DNA from: an uncultured Alistipes sp.
Lineage (GTDB): Bacteria > Bacteroidota > Bacteroidia > Bacteroidales > Rikenellaceae
Direction: 5' to 3'
Length of the DNA stretch: 64,000 nucleotides
NCBI GenBank assembly: GCA_944321175.1
Contig: CALUKI010000010.1
Location: 33,481-97,480 of the forward strand
The notes under the pieces were generated by a model. That model saw only the letters and a list, made by a program, of their open reading frames with translations, was not told where the DNA came from and did no database searches. Position numbers and translations under genes: made by a program. Positions 52,777 to 60,527 of this stretch are shown piece after piece (the stretch's first letter is position 1; every line of letters starts with the position of its first letter).

Positions 52777-53820
52777 TTACTTTTGCTTGTTCCGGTTTTT
52801 CTTCGACTTCGACTGGAAAGCGCGGTTCCCCTTGATCGCACGATCCTGCAGCGCATGGATTTCGGCGCGGGTCCGGGGCAGATCGACGAACTCCGACGGA
52901 TAGTCGGTTTCGATGAGATCGGGCTCCGACACCAGTTCGCGGAGGTAGCTGACGCGACGATCGCGGGCATTCTTGACCTTGTCCGACGATCCCGTAATGG
53001 AGATCATCGTCGAGACGCCGCGTTCATGCAGCAGGTCATAGACCTCCTGCAACTGCGGATCGACCGACAGGCGGATGTAGGCCATGATGTAATCCCACGG
53101 GATCGGACTGGCGTCATAGGCATCGAACATCTCGCGGGAGCTGATCTCGCAACAGAACATCACGTTGCGGATCCCGTTGTTCCAATAGTACAACGCCTCG
53201 TCGAGCGAACGCACACTGAGCATGATGTTGTGATACATCGACCAGTCGCCGCCGGGCTTGAGCTGCCGGATGTAGTAGTCGAGACTCGCCTTGCGCACCT
53301 CCTCGCTCACGCCCTTGGTGTTGATGTACTTGTTGTCGAAGTTGAAGGCCACCTTGTCCTTTCCCCACTCCAGCATATCCTTGAGCCGGGGAATCTTGTA
53401 AGGCGTGACGTTCCTGTTACGATCGACAAGGTTGAACTGCTGCAGCTCCTCGTAGGTGTAGTCCGCCACACGGCCCTTACCGGTCGTCGTACGGTCGATC
53501 GTAAGGTCGTGCATGAGCACCATCACGCTGTCTTTCGTGAAACTGAAATCGATCTCGAAGAAGGTCGGCATCAGCGACAGCGTCTTTTCGCACGACTCGA
53601 TGCAGTTTTCGGGATAGCCGGGCATCATGCCGCCGCGATGGCCGCTGACAATGATGTCGCGGTCGGGATCGTAGGCGAAATAGGCTTTCAGATCTTCGAG
53701 ACTGTTGATCTGTACGGTATGGAGTTTCGGCTCCCCGCCGTTACGCTCTTCGGCAACAGCCGGAAAGGTTGCCGGTACGACAACCGCCAGCGATGCAATC
53801 AGGATATGGAATCTTCTCAT
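52777..53820 (-). CDS. Secreted glycerophosphodiester phosphodiesterase-family protein
   Basis: A 347-residue enzyme with an N-terminal signal peptide (ILIASLAVVVPATFPAVA). The GDPD catalytic set is present: His in SGHRGGMMPGYPEN, Glu and Asp in FFEIDFSFTKD, and the second His in VLMHDLTIDRTTTG. GDPDs cleave phosphodiester bonds in glycerophospholipid head groups or teichoic-acid-like polymers. Its location 13 nt after the mtlD stop, at the end of the mannitol PTS operon, is unusual and suggests a mannitol- or glycerol-phosphodiester substrate. The C-terminal ~20 residues are very basic (RAFQSKSKKNRNKQK). Confidence 0.88.
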   Translation of the reverse strand: MRRFHILIASLAVVVPATFPAVAEERNGGEPKLHTVQINSLEDLKAYFAYDPDRDIIVSGHRGGMMPGYPENCIESCEKTLSLMPTFFEIDFSFTKDSVMVLMHDLTIDRTTTGKGRVADYTYEELQQFNLVDRNRNVTPYKIPRLKDMLEWGKDKVAFNFDNKYINTKGVSEEVRKASLDYYIRQLKPGGDWSMYHNIMLSVRSLDEALYYWNNGIRNVMFCCEISSREMFDAYDASPIPWDYIMAYIRLSVDPQLQEVYDLLHERGVSTMISITGSSDKVKNARDRRVSYLRELVSEPDLIETDYPSEFVDLPRTRAEIHALQDRAIKGNRAFQSKSKKNRNKQK

Positions 53821-53833
53821 ACGGAACCTGTTC

Positions 53834-54991
53834 TTAGCGTACGATCATTTCCACCCCGGCATAAGCGGCAGCGATTTCGCCGATTACGGGATCGCCGGCC
53901 GGTATCGACGTGATCTCCGCTACGGCGGCATTCAACCCCTTTTCTGCGATCAGCTGCTGCATCTGCACGCTCTGGGGATCCTCCGGATTATTGTAATGGA
54001 GCGCCGCACCGATACCCAGCAGCAGCTTGTCGCAGGGCAGGCCATACTCGCGGGCGGTCATCATCGGTTTGACCAGCCGGTCCGTCGAGGAGAGTTTGCG
54101 CAGCGGTTCACGACCCACACGCGCCACATCATCCTTCAGATAGGGATTTTTGAAACGTCCGATGATCTTGTCGATGTACTTGAAATGGGCGTCGTGGTCG
54201 AATCCGAACTTGCGGACCAGCGCCTCGCCGCTCTGCTGCATGGCGGCCTTCACAACGGCGAAGATTTCGGCATCGGCAATGCTTTCGTCGATGGTCTTCA
54301 GCCCCTTCATGCGGCCCAGATAGGCCGTAATGGCATGGCCCGTATTGAGCGTAAAGAGTTTGCGCTCGATGTAGGCCAGCAGGTTGTCGGCCAGATTCAT
54401 CCCCGCAATATGGGGAGCGCCGCCCACGAACGACTTCTCCTCGACATTCCATTCGTAGAAGTTCTCCACCACCACGTCGATGGGATTCTCGCTCCGCACG
54501 GGCGGCACGATGCGGTCCACCGAGCAGTCGGCAAAACCGACATGTGCGGCAGCCCATTCGGCATCTTCGGCCGCAAGGTGCTTGTAAACCTCCTCCTTGA
54601 GCTGCGACGTGGCGCGGATGCCGTTTTCGCACGCCACGATGTTGAGCGGGCTCTCCACGCCTGCGGCGCGACGTGCGGCAATGCCTTTGGCGATTGCCGG
54701 AGCGATATAGGGCAGGATGCGCAGTCCTACGGCCGTCGTGATCATCTCGGCCCGCACGATCTCATCGACGATGGCGTCGCCGCCGGAGTTGACGCCCGAA
54801 ATATTCGTGATACGCACATCGCGGCTCTCCACATCCATGATATGCACGGTATATGCACCGTCTTCATTGATCCGATCGATGATCTGCTGATTGACATCGG
54901 CGAAAACCACATGATAACCGGCCTCCGAGAGGACGGCGCCGATAAAGCCTCGGCCGATATTGCCTGCGCCGAATTGAATTGCTCTTTTCAT
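53834..54991 (-). CDS. mtlD: Mannitol-1-phosphate 5-dehydrogenase
   Basis: A 385-residue NAD-dependent enzyme that oxidises mannitol-1-phosphate, the product of MtlA, to fructose-6-phosphate. The nucleotide-binding motif is QFGAGNIGRGFIGAVL. The catalytic region reads FTLNTGHAITAYLGRMKG, and YEWNVEEKSFVG is typical for the family. The length equals that of E. coli MtlD (382). It lies between the secreted esterase (33-nt gap) and GDPD, so the whole mannitol route from uptake to glycolysis is encoded together. Confidence 0.95.
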   Translation of the reverse strand: MKRAIQFGAGNIGRGFIGAVLSEAGYHVVFADVNQQIIDRINEDGAYTVHIMDVESRDVRITNISGVNSGGDAIVDEIVRAEMITTAVGLRILPYIAPAIAKGIAARRAAGVESPLNIVACENGIRATSQLKEEVYKHLAAEDAEWAAAHVGFADCSVDRIVPPVRSENPIDVVVENFYEWNVEEKSFVGGAPHIAGMNLADNLLAYIERKLFTLNTGHAITAYLGRMKGLKTIDESIADAEIFAVVKAAMQQSGEALVRKFGFDHDAHFKYIDKIIGRFKNPYLKDDVARVGREPLRKLSSTDRLVKPMMTAREYGLPCDKLLLGIGAALHYNNPEDPQSVQMQQLIAEKGLNAAVAEITSIPAGDPVIGEIAAAYAGVEMIVR

Positions 54992-55024
54992 AGCTGTTTA
55001 TTTGAAAAAAATTGGGTATTATCG

Positions 55025-55873
55025 TTAAAATTGTTCGAGCCAGTCGAGGACATAGGCTTTCCACTGGTCGATATACTTGAATTCGGATTTGATTCCCCAG
55101 CCGTGATCGCCCGTCGGGAAGACATGCATCGAGGCCTTGACGCCGTTGCGTTTGAGCGCCTCATAGAAGAGCATGCTGTTAACGGGCGGGACAATACGGT
55201 CGTCGTCGCTCAGCAGCAGCAGGGTCGGCGGCGTCAGCGCCGATACGCGCTTTTCGAGCGAGTAGTTGCGGGCCTTCTCCGCCGAATAGCCTTTGCCGAG
55301 CAGACATTCGAACGACCGTTTGTGGAGCTTGCCCTCTTCGGCCGTAATGACCGGATAGAAGAGAACCATGAAGGCGGGTTTGTCGTCCGAGATGGTACCG
55401 GTGCTGGCTGCGAGGTGGCCGCCGGCCGACGAGCCGACGATTCCGACGCGTGCCGCATCGTATCCCCACTCTTCGGCATGTTCGCGCATGATCTTCAACG
55501 CCTGTTCGGCATCGTTGCGTGGCACTTCGCAGTGGCCGTTGGGCATCCGGTACTTGAGTACGGCGGCCGTCGTTCCGTTCTCCGCGAGCCAGCGCGCCAT
55601 GTCATGGCCTTCATAACCGATCGCCAGATTGTGGTATCCGCCGCCCGGGCAGACTACAACGGCACGGCCGTTCGGCTCCTTGGCTTTATAGACGAAGAGT
55701 TCGGCGACGTTGTTGTTCGCCTCATAGACGCCTTTCTCGATAAAGGTCGGGCCGAAAAGTCCGCTCGATGTGGGGGCCGACTCATTGTCCCAGATGACGA
55801 TGTGTTCGTCCTGCGCCTGCGCTCCGCAGACGGTTGCCGCACAGCAGAAACAACATAACAGAAAATTTTTCAT
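55025..55873 (-). CDS. Secreted alpha/beta hydrolase (esterase-like) inside the PTS operon
   Basis: A 282-residue hydrolase with a Sec signal peptide (LLCCFCCAATVCGAQA). The nucleophile elbow is GIVGSSAGGHLAAS, the acid residue is in LLLSDDDRIVPP, and the His is in TGDHGWG. The oxyanion motif VVVCPGGGYHNLA is typical of the acetyl-xylan-esterase/BD-FAE group. It is the only exported protein between ptsI and mtlD, so it may free mannitol, or a related polyol, from esters outside the cell; that is inference from position. Gaps are 45 nt to ptsI and 33 nt to mtlD. Confidence 0.87.
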   Translation of the reverse strand: MKNFLLCCFCCAATVCGAQAQDEHIVIWDNESAPTSSGLFGPTFIEKGVYEANNNVAELFVYKAKEPNGRAVVVCPGGGYHNLAIGYEGHDMARWLAENGTTAAVLKYRMPNGHCEVPRNDAEQALKIMREHAEEWGYDAARVGIVGSSAGGHLAASTGTISDDKPAFMVLFYPVITAEEGKLHKRSFECLLGKGYSAEKARNYSLEKRVSALTPPTLLLLSDDDRIVPPVNSMLFYEALKRNGVKASMHVFPTGDHGWGIKSEFKYIDQWKAYVLDWLEQF

Positions 55874-55918
55874 AGAGGTTTGATTGAAATATAAGGGTTA
55901 TCTACCTGTTTGTCCATG

Positions 55919-57613
55919 TCATTCGGATTTGCGCCGGTCGATCAGGGCATGCACCTCCGTTTTCGTAGCGGACGCACAAATGCTGCCGGCAAACATACGG
56001 GCCTTTTCGCCGTCGAGACGGCGTATCCGCTCCTTGAGAGCCGCCACGGCCGGCGCCGCAACGCTCAGTTCGTCGAAACCCAGTCCCGCCAACAGTTCGG
56101 CATGTTCGGGAGCGGCGGCAAATTCGCCGCAGATTCCCGCCTCGCGCCCGTGCCGGTGAGCCGCCTCGACGACCCGTCGCATCGCCCTGACAACAGCCGG
56201 ATGCAGCGGATCATACATCGCAGCAATATGGTTGTTGCCACGATCTACGGCCAGCATGTATTGTGTGAGGTCGTTCGTGCCGACACTGAAGAAATCGACC
56301 TCGGCGGCAAGCTCTTCGGCCATCATCACGGCAGCCGGCGTCTCGATCATTACGCCGACGGGCAGCGTTTCATCAAAGGCAACCCCTTCGGCCGCCAGCT
56401 CCTTTTTACAGCTCTCCAACAGTGCACGGGCCTCGTGCAGCTCCTCCAGCGACACGATCATGGGGAACATCACCCGTACATTTCCCGCCGCACTTGCACG
56501 CAGGATCGCCCGCAACTGCGTCCGGAAGACCTCGCGCAGTTCCAGACTCACCCGGATGGCCCGCCAGCCGAGGAAAGGGTTCTCCTCATGCGGAAATTCA
56601 TAATACGGCAGCGCCTTGTCGCCGCCTATGTCGAGCGTGCGGATCACGAGCGGCCTATCGCCGCAGGCCTTTGCCGCTGCAGAGTAGGCTGCCGCCTGCG
56701 CCGCTTCATCGGGGAAGGCCCGTTGCTGCTGCATGTAGAGGAGTTCGCTGCGGAACAGGCCGATGCCGTCCGCACCGCAGGCGATGGCGTGACGGGTCTC
56801 CTCCGCATCACCGACATTGGCCGCCACAAGGATTCTCCGGCCGTCGCACGTTACGGCCGGTTCCGCCGCACGGATGCGGCACGCCGCATCGGCCCGCAGC
56901 CGCTCCTCGGCGCGCCGCCGATACGCCGATTCCAGTTCCGGCGTCGGTGCAACGACCAACTCCCCTGCCGTACCGTCCAGCACAACCGTCTCACCTTCCG
57001 CCAATGTCTCGAATACATCTCCGAGCCCCACAATGGCAGGAATCCCGCGATTGCGGGCGAGGATGGCCACATGGCTCGTTGCACTGCCGCGACGTGTCAC
57101 CAGTCCGCAGGCCTGCGAGAAGTCGATCGCCGCCGTATCCGACGGCGCCAATTCCTCGGCGGCAAGCACACATCCGGCCGGCACGGCAATCACCGCAGGC
57201 TTCGCGCCCTGCAATGCCCGCCGGATGCGCCGACAAATATCCCGTACATCGTCGGCACGGCTGCGCAGATACTCGTCGTCGATCTGCGCAAAGAGTTCGG
57301 ACAGCTCCTCCGACGCCGCATGCAGGGCATCAGCGGCCGTTGCACCGTCGGCGATCTTCGCCTCGACGCACTCCGCCAGCATCGGGTCCTCCGTCAATTC
57401 GAGATGGGCGGCAAAGATCGTCTCGGTCGCGGCCAGCCGTTCCAGCTCCTGCCGCACCGCAGCAACGGCCGCCGTGAAACGCTGCCGCTCCGTCTCCCGT
57501 CCATCGGCCGGCACAACACGGCCCGAAGGGGTGTAAACCTCTTCGCCATAGTGCCATATACGTCCGACGGCAATGGCATCGGCCATCGGTTGTTCGATCC
57601 GGATCCGTTGCAT
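55919..57613 (-). CDS. ptsI: Phosphoenolpyruvate-protein phosphotransferase (enzyme I)
   Basis: A 564-residue EI, the first enzyme of the PTS, which passes phosphate from PEP to HPr. The phosphorylated His181 is in GSATSHVAILAR, and the C-terminal PEP domain has FRSELLYMQ, VGTNDLTQYMLAVDR and the catalytic Cys495 in GICGEFAA. All key residues are intact and the length is normal, so the protein should be functional. It starts 5 nt after the ptsH stop, indicating co-translation. Confidence 0.96.
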   Translation of the reverse strand: MQRIRIEQPMADAIAVGRIWHYGEEVYTPSGRVVPADGRETERQRFTAAVAAVRQELERLAATETIFAAHLELTEDPMLAECVEAKIADGATAADALHAASEELSELFAQIDDEYLRSRADDVRDICRRIRRALQGAKPAVIAVPAGCVLAAEELAPSDTAAIDFSQACGLVTRRGSATSHVAILARNRGIPAIVGLGDVFETLAEGETVVLDGTAGELVVAPTPELESAYRRRAEERLRADAACRIRAAEPAVTCDGRRILVAANVGDAEETRHAIACGADGIGLFRSELLYMQQQRAFPDEAAQAAAYSAAAKACGDRPLVIRTLDIGGDKALPYYEFPHEENPFLGWRAIRVSLELREVFRTQLRAILRASAAGNVRVMFPMIVSLEELHEARALLESCKKELAAEGVAFDETLPVGVMIETPAAVMMAEELAAEVDFFSVGTNDLTQYMLAVDRGNNHIAAMYDPLHPAVVRAMRRVVEAAHRHGREAGICGEFAAAPEHAELLAGLGFDELSVAAPAVAALKERIRRLDGEKARMFAGSICASATKTEVHALIDRRKSE

Positions 57614-57618
57614 CGCCG

Positions 57619-57879
57619 CTACTCCCTGATTGCCTCGATCGCCGCAACGATTTTATCGAGAACCGCCTGTTCGCCCTCGCCTTCGACGAGAACCTCCACC
57701 TCCGTGCCGCGTTTCAGGCCGAGCGACAGGATGCCGATCATGCTGGCGCCGTTGACCGTCTTGGCCGGCGTGCGCAGCGAGACCTTCAATCCCGACTCCT
57801 TGACCAGCGCAACCAGCGCCGTAACCGGACGGGCATGCAACCCGTTGGGCGCTTCGACCATCACTTTTTTCGATACCAT
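57619..57879 (-). CDS. ptsH: Phosphocarrier protein HPr
   Basis: An 86-residue HPr that carries phosphate from EI to MtlA. His15 is in NGLHARP, and Ser46 is present in NGASMIGI, the position phosphorylated by HPr kinase in other phyla. The start at 57879 (MVSKKVMVEA) fixes these at the canonical 15 and 46. No HPr kinase gene is in the window, so a regulatory role of Ser46 is open. It follows mtlA after 159 nt, a gap with no clear promoter, and precedes ptsI by 5 nt. Confidence 0.96.
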   Translation of the reverse strand: MVSKKVMVEAPNGLHARPVTALVALVKESGLKVSLRTPAKTVNGASMIGILSLGLKRGTEVEVLVEGEGEQAVLDKIVAAIEAIRE

Positions 57880-58038
57880 ATCCTTCTTTTTTACATTTGT
57901 TTCAATGCAACCGGCCCGTCGCCGCGAACCCGCTCTTCTACCCCCTCCGCACCGCTGCATCCGCACCGTGCGTCTCCGGAAAGAGACATTCCGGCACCGT
58001 GTCGGAGTTCGGACGCAAATGCCTGCAAAGGGCAAAGG

Positions 58039-59997
58039 TCAAGCATTCAGTATTTCCAAAATGGAACGGGGATCGTCCGTTGTCTTGAGCCGTTCGAGCA
58101 CCTCCTCGTCTTCGAGAGCCGACGTTACACGCGACAGGATCTCGATATGCTCGTCGCCGACACCGGCAATGCCGATGATCAGCTGTGCCCGTTCCCCGCC
58201 GAAATCAACCCCTTCGGGATACTGCATGACCACGATTCCGGAGCGGTAAATTCCGGCTTTTGCTTCGCCCGTACCGTGCGGGATCGCGATTCCCATCCCC
58301 AGATAGGTCGTCGCCACCCGCTCGCGTTCCACCATCGCCTCGGCATAGGATGCATCGACATATCCGCATGCGGACAGCAATGCTCCGGCAGCACGGATCG
58401 CCGACTCCTTGTCCACCGGTTCCAGGCCGACCCGGATGCCCTCCAGCGTCAAAATACCCTTCGCGCCGGAATCCTCCGCCGCAGTCCCAGCCGACAAGGC
58501 CGAATCGCCGGTTCCGCCCTGTTGCGGCAAGCCGGCGTCAGCCGAAACAGCTGTTTTGCCGCTCTTTACCTGAGCCGATTGATCCGCCGCCGCAACTTCT
58601 TCAGCGGTCTCCGCATCCGCTTTATCCTTGTCCCGCATCTGTTTTTCGACCCTCCCGAACAAGACATCCAATGCGGGATCAGCAAGGAAATTGCCGATCG
58701 CAACAATCTCGGCGTCCGGTGCGGCACGTTGCGCCCGTTCAACCAGCTGTGCCTGACAGACGACGACATCCGTCCCTTCGGGAATCGTATCCACCGAGGA
58801 GTTCGTCACGGCGACACCGCAGCCAAGCGGCTCGATACGTTTGCGGAACCGCGTAGCACCCATTGCACTCGACCCCATTCCGGCATCGCAGGCGAAGACA
58901 ATCGAACGGATCCTGCCGTTGCGGGCGATTCCGGCCGCGGCTGTTCCGCCGATGATCCTGCCGTTGGGTTTCCGGATGGGTTTCACCTCATCGAGATGGG
59001 CACGTTTGACTATCGGCGCCGCGACGAAAAACGATACGGCGGCAGCGATGACCACACCCGCCAGCACCAGCAACATTTGCCCTTTCGGAGCCATTGCCAG
59101 CACGGCAATGATACTGCCGGGCGAAGCGACCGCCGACAGGCCCGCACCGGTAAGCGAATAGAAAAGAATCGCCGCAGCCGATCCGAGGATGGGCGCCAGA
59201 ATGATGGCGGGGCGCATCAATACATAGGGGAAATAGATTTCGTGGATGCCGCCGAAAAACTGGATGACAATCGCGCCGGGAGCGGAAGACCGCGCGGCAC
59301 CGCGAGCAAAGATCCAATAGGCCAGCAAGACACCCAGGCCGGGGCCGGGATTCGTTTCGAGAAGGAACATGATCGACTCGCCGGTCTGCCGGGCCTGTTC
59401 GATCCCGATAGGCGAGAAAATTCCATGATTGATGGCATTGTTGAGAAAAAGGACCTTTGCAGGTTCGATGAAGACCGCGACGAGAGGCAGGAGGCCGTGC
59501 TGAACCATCAGTGCCACGCCGGATGACAAAAGCGACGTCAGCGCCGCAACGACAGGCCCGACGGCATAATATCCGAGGATGGCACAAAGCATGCCGAGAA
59601 TCCCGACGGAGAAATTGTTGACGAGCATCTCGAAACCGGCAGGAATCCGATTTTCGGTCCACCGGTCGAAAGTCCGGATAACCCATCCGGCGAAAGGCCC
59701 GATCGCCATAGCGCCGATGAACATGGGGACATCGCTGCCCATGATGACGCCCATGACGGCGACGGCCGCGATCACGCCTCCGCGATCACCGGCAACACGC
59801 CGGCCGGCGGTAATAGCGATCAACAAGGGCAGGAGATAACGCAACATCGGATCGACGAGTTGGCCGAGACTTTCATTCGGGCACCAGCCGGTAGGGATAA
59901 AGAGAGCCGTGATGAATCCCCAAGCGATAAAGGCCCCGATATTGGGCATAACCATACTGCTCAAGGATTTGCCGAATCGTTGAATCCGTTCTTTCAT
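58039..59997 (-). CDS. mtlA: PTS mannitol transporter EIICBA (MtlA)
   Basis: A 652-residue membrane permease that imports and phosphorylates mannitol to mannitol-1-phosphate. The IIC domain (~1-335) matches E. coli MtlA closely, with MVMPNIGAFIAWGFITALFI, NNAINHGIFSPIGIE and GGIHEIYFPYVLM (Glu253). The IIB domain (~362-448) carries phospho-Cys370 in VFACDAGMGSS. A Gln/Ala/Gly-rich linker of about 65 residues (449-513) leads to IIA (514-652), with phospho-His574 in AIPHGTGEAK. The protein is complete and is the first gene of the operon, 59 nt downstream of the repeat-borne promoter. Confidence 0.95.
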   Translation of the reverse strand: MKERIQRFGKSLSSMVMPNIGAFIAWGFITALFIPTGWCPNESLGQLVDPMLRYLLPLLIAITAGRRVAGDRGGVIAAVAVMGVIMGSDVPMFIGAMAIGPFAGWVIRTFDRWTENRIPAGFEMLVNNFSVGILGMLCAILGYYAVGPVVAALTSLLSSGVALMVQHGLLPLVAVFIEPAKVLFLNNAINHGIFSPIGIEQARQTGESIMFLLETNPGPGLGVLLAYWIFARGAARSSAPGAIVIQFFGGIHEIYFPYVLMRPAIILAPILGSAAAILFYSLTGAGLSAVASPGSIIAVLAMAPKGQMLLVLAGVVIAAAVSFFVAAPIVKRAHLDEVKPIRKPNGRIIGGTAAAGIARNGRIRSIVFACDAGMGSSAMGATRFRKRIEPLGCGVAVTNSSVDTIPEGTDVVVCQAQLVERAQRAAPDAEIVAIGNFLADPALDVLFGRVEKQMRDKDKADAETAEEVAAADQSAQVKSGKTAVSADAGLPQQGGTGDSALSAGTAAEDSGAKGILTLEGIRVGLEPVDKESAIRAAGALLSACGYVDASYAEAMVERERVATTYLGMGIAIPHGTGEAKAGIYRSGIVVMQYPEGVDFGGERAQLIIGIAGVGDEHIEILSRVTSALEDEEVLERLKTTDDPRSILEILNA

Positions 59998-60055
59998 GTG
60001 CGGGTCGAATTGGAGTTTTCGTATTCGGACGAATCGATCGCATCGAAACGTCTAA

Positions 60056-60086
60056 CAAAGATACGAAAAGTCGAGCGCAGAACCAA
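60056..60086 (-). promoter_or_regulatory. Promoter of the mannitol PTS operon: TTG-N20-TATCTTTG
   Basis: On the minus strand TTG (60086-60084), 20 nt, then TATCTTTG (60063-60056). The predicted leader is about 52 nt. Both elements lie inside the first unit of the tandem repeat. The second unit has GTACTTTG at the matching place, so only unit 1 keeps a full -7 element. Confidence 0.75.
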
Positions 60087-60300
60087 ATGAAAACGAAGTT
60101 TTCGAATTTGGTTTTGCCGAGACGGAGTATCTTCGACACAGTCAAAGTACGGAAAAGTCGAGTGCAGAACCAAATGAAAACGAAGTTTTCGAATTTGGCT
60201 TTGCCGAGACGGAGTATCTTCGACACAGTCAGGGAGACGAAAAGACCGTGCGTAAAAGCAAGCACGGCCCGATTTTTCCGATGAGCGAGACCGCCGGAGC
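60056..60300 (-). repeat. Three tandem ~87-bp promoter-bearing repeat units upstream of mtlA
   Basis: Units begin at 60056, 60143 and 60230, an exact 87-bp period. Units 1 and 2 differ at only a few positions. Each contains a CCAAAT-GAAAAC/GTTTTC-ATTTGG hairpin (unit 1: about 60083-60111) just beyond the -33 TTG. Unit 3 is diverged but keeps ACGAAAAG at its start, AAGCAAGC and GATTTTTCCGA, which match the copy at 33.5 kb. The far end of unit 3 is uncertain. Confidence 0.75.
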
Positions 60301-60476
60301 GAGGCCGAAGGCAGTGGAGCGGCCCGTATAATCGTCCGCTCACGCAAAAAAGGTCACACGCGCCGCCGCATCCGACCGTACGCGACGCCCCCTATCGCCA
60401 CCTTGCCATTGCACGACAGCGACGCATTCCGATATGCGCCGCACTATTTCCGCTTCCTGCGCTCACGCATATATAT

Positions 60477-60506
60477 AAAAAAGCGGGCCGGCATACGCCG
60501 ACCCGC
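60477..60506 (-). terminator. Intrinsic terminator of the FISUMP lipoprotein genes
   Basis: A 10-bp stem with one mismatch (60483-60492 with 60497-60506) and a 4-nt loop is followed on the minus strand by six Ts (60482-60477). It lies 21 nt after the second FISUMP gene. The stretch 60301-60476 shows nothing else. Confidence 0.75.
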
Positions 60507-60527
60507 AGAAAGGCGAATCCGCTCCGA

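Noticed and set aside
57880..58038. Separate promoter or attenuator between mtlA and ptsH
   Set aside because: The 159-nt gap has no TAnnTTTG element with a spaced TTG and no stable hairpin with a T-run, so I keep ptsH in the mtlA operon.
53705..58249. Two long plus-strand frames opposite mtlD, the esterase and ptsI
   Set aside because: These are antisense shadows of genes with intact active sites. They show no domain or start context of their own.
60056..60300. CRISPR array
   Set aside because: The 87-bp units repeat without unique spacers, and no cas gene is nearby; they are promoter-bearing repeats.
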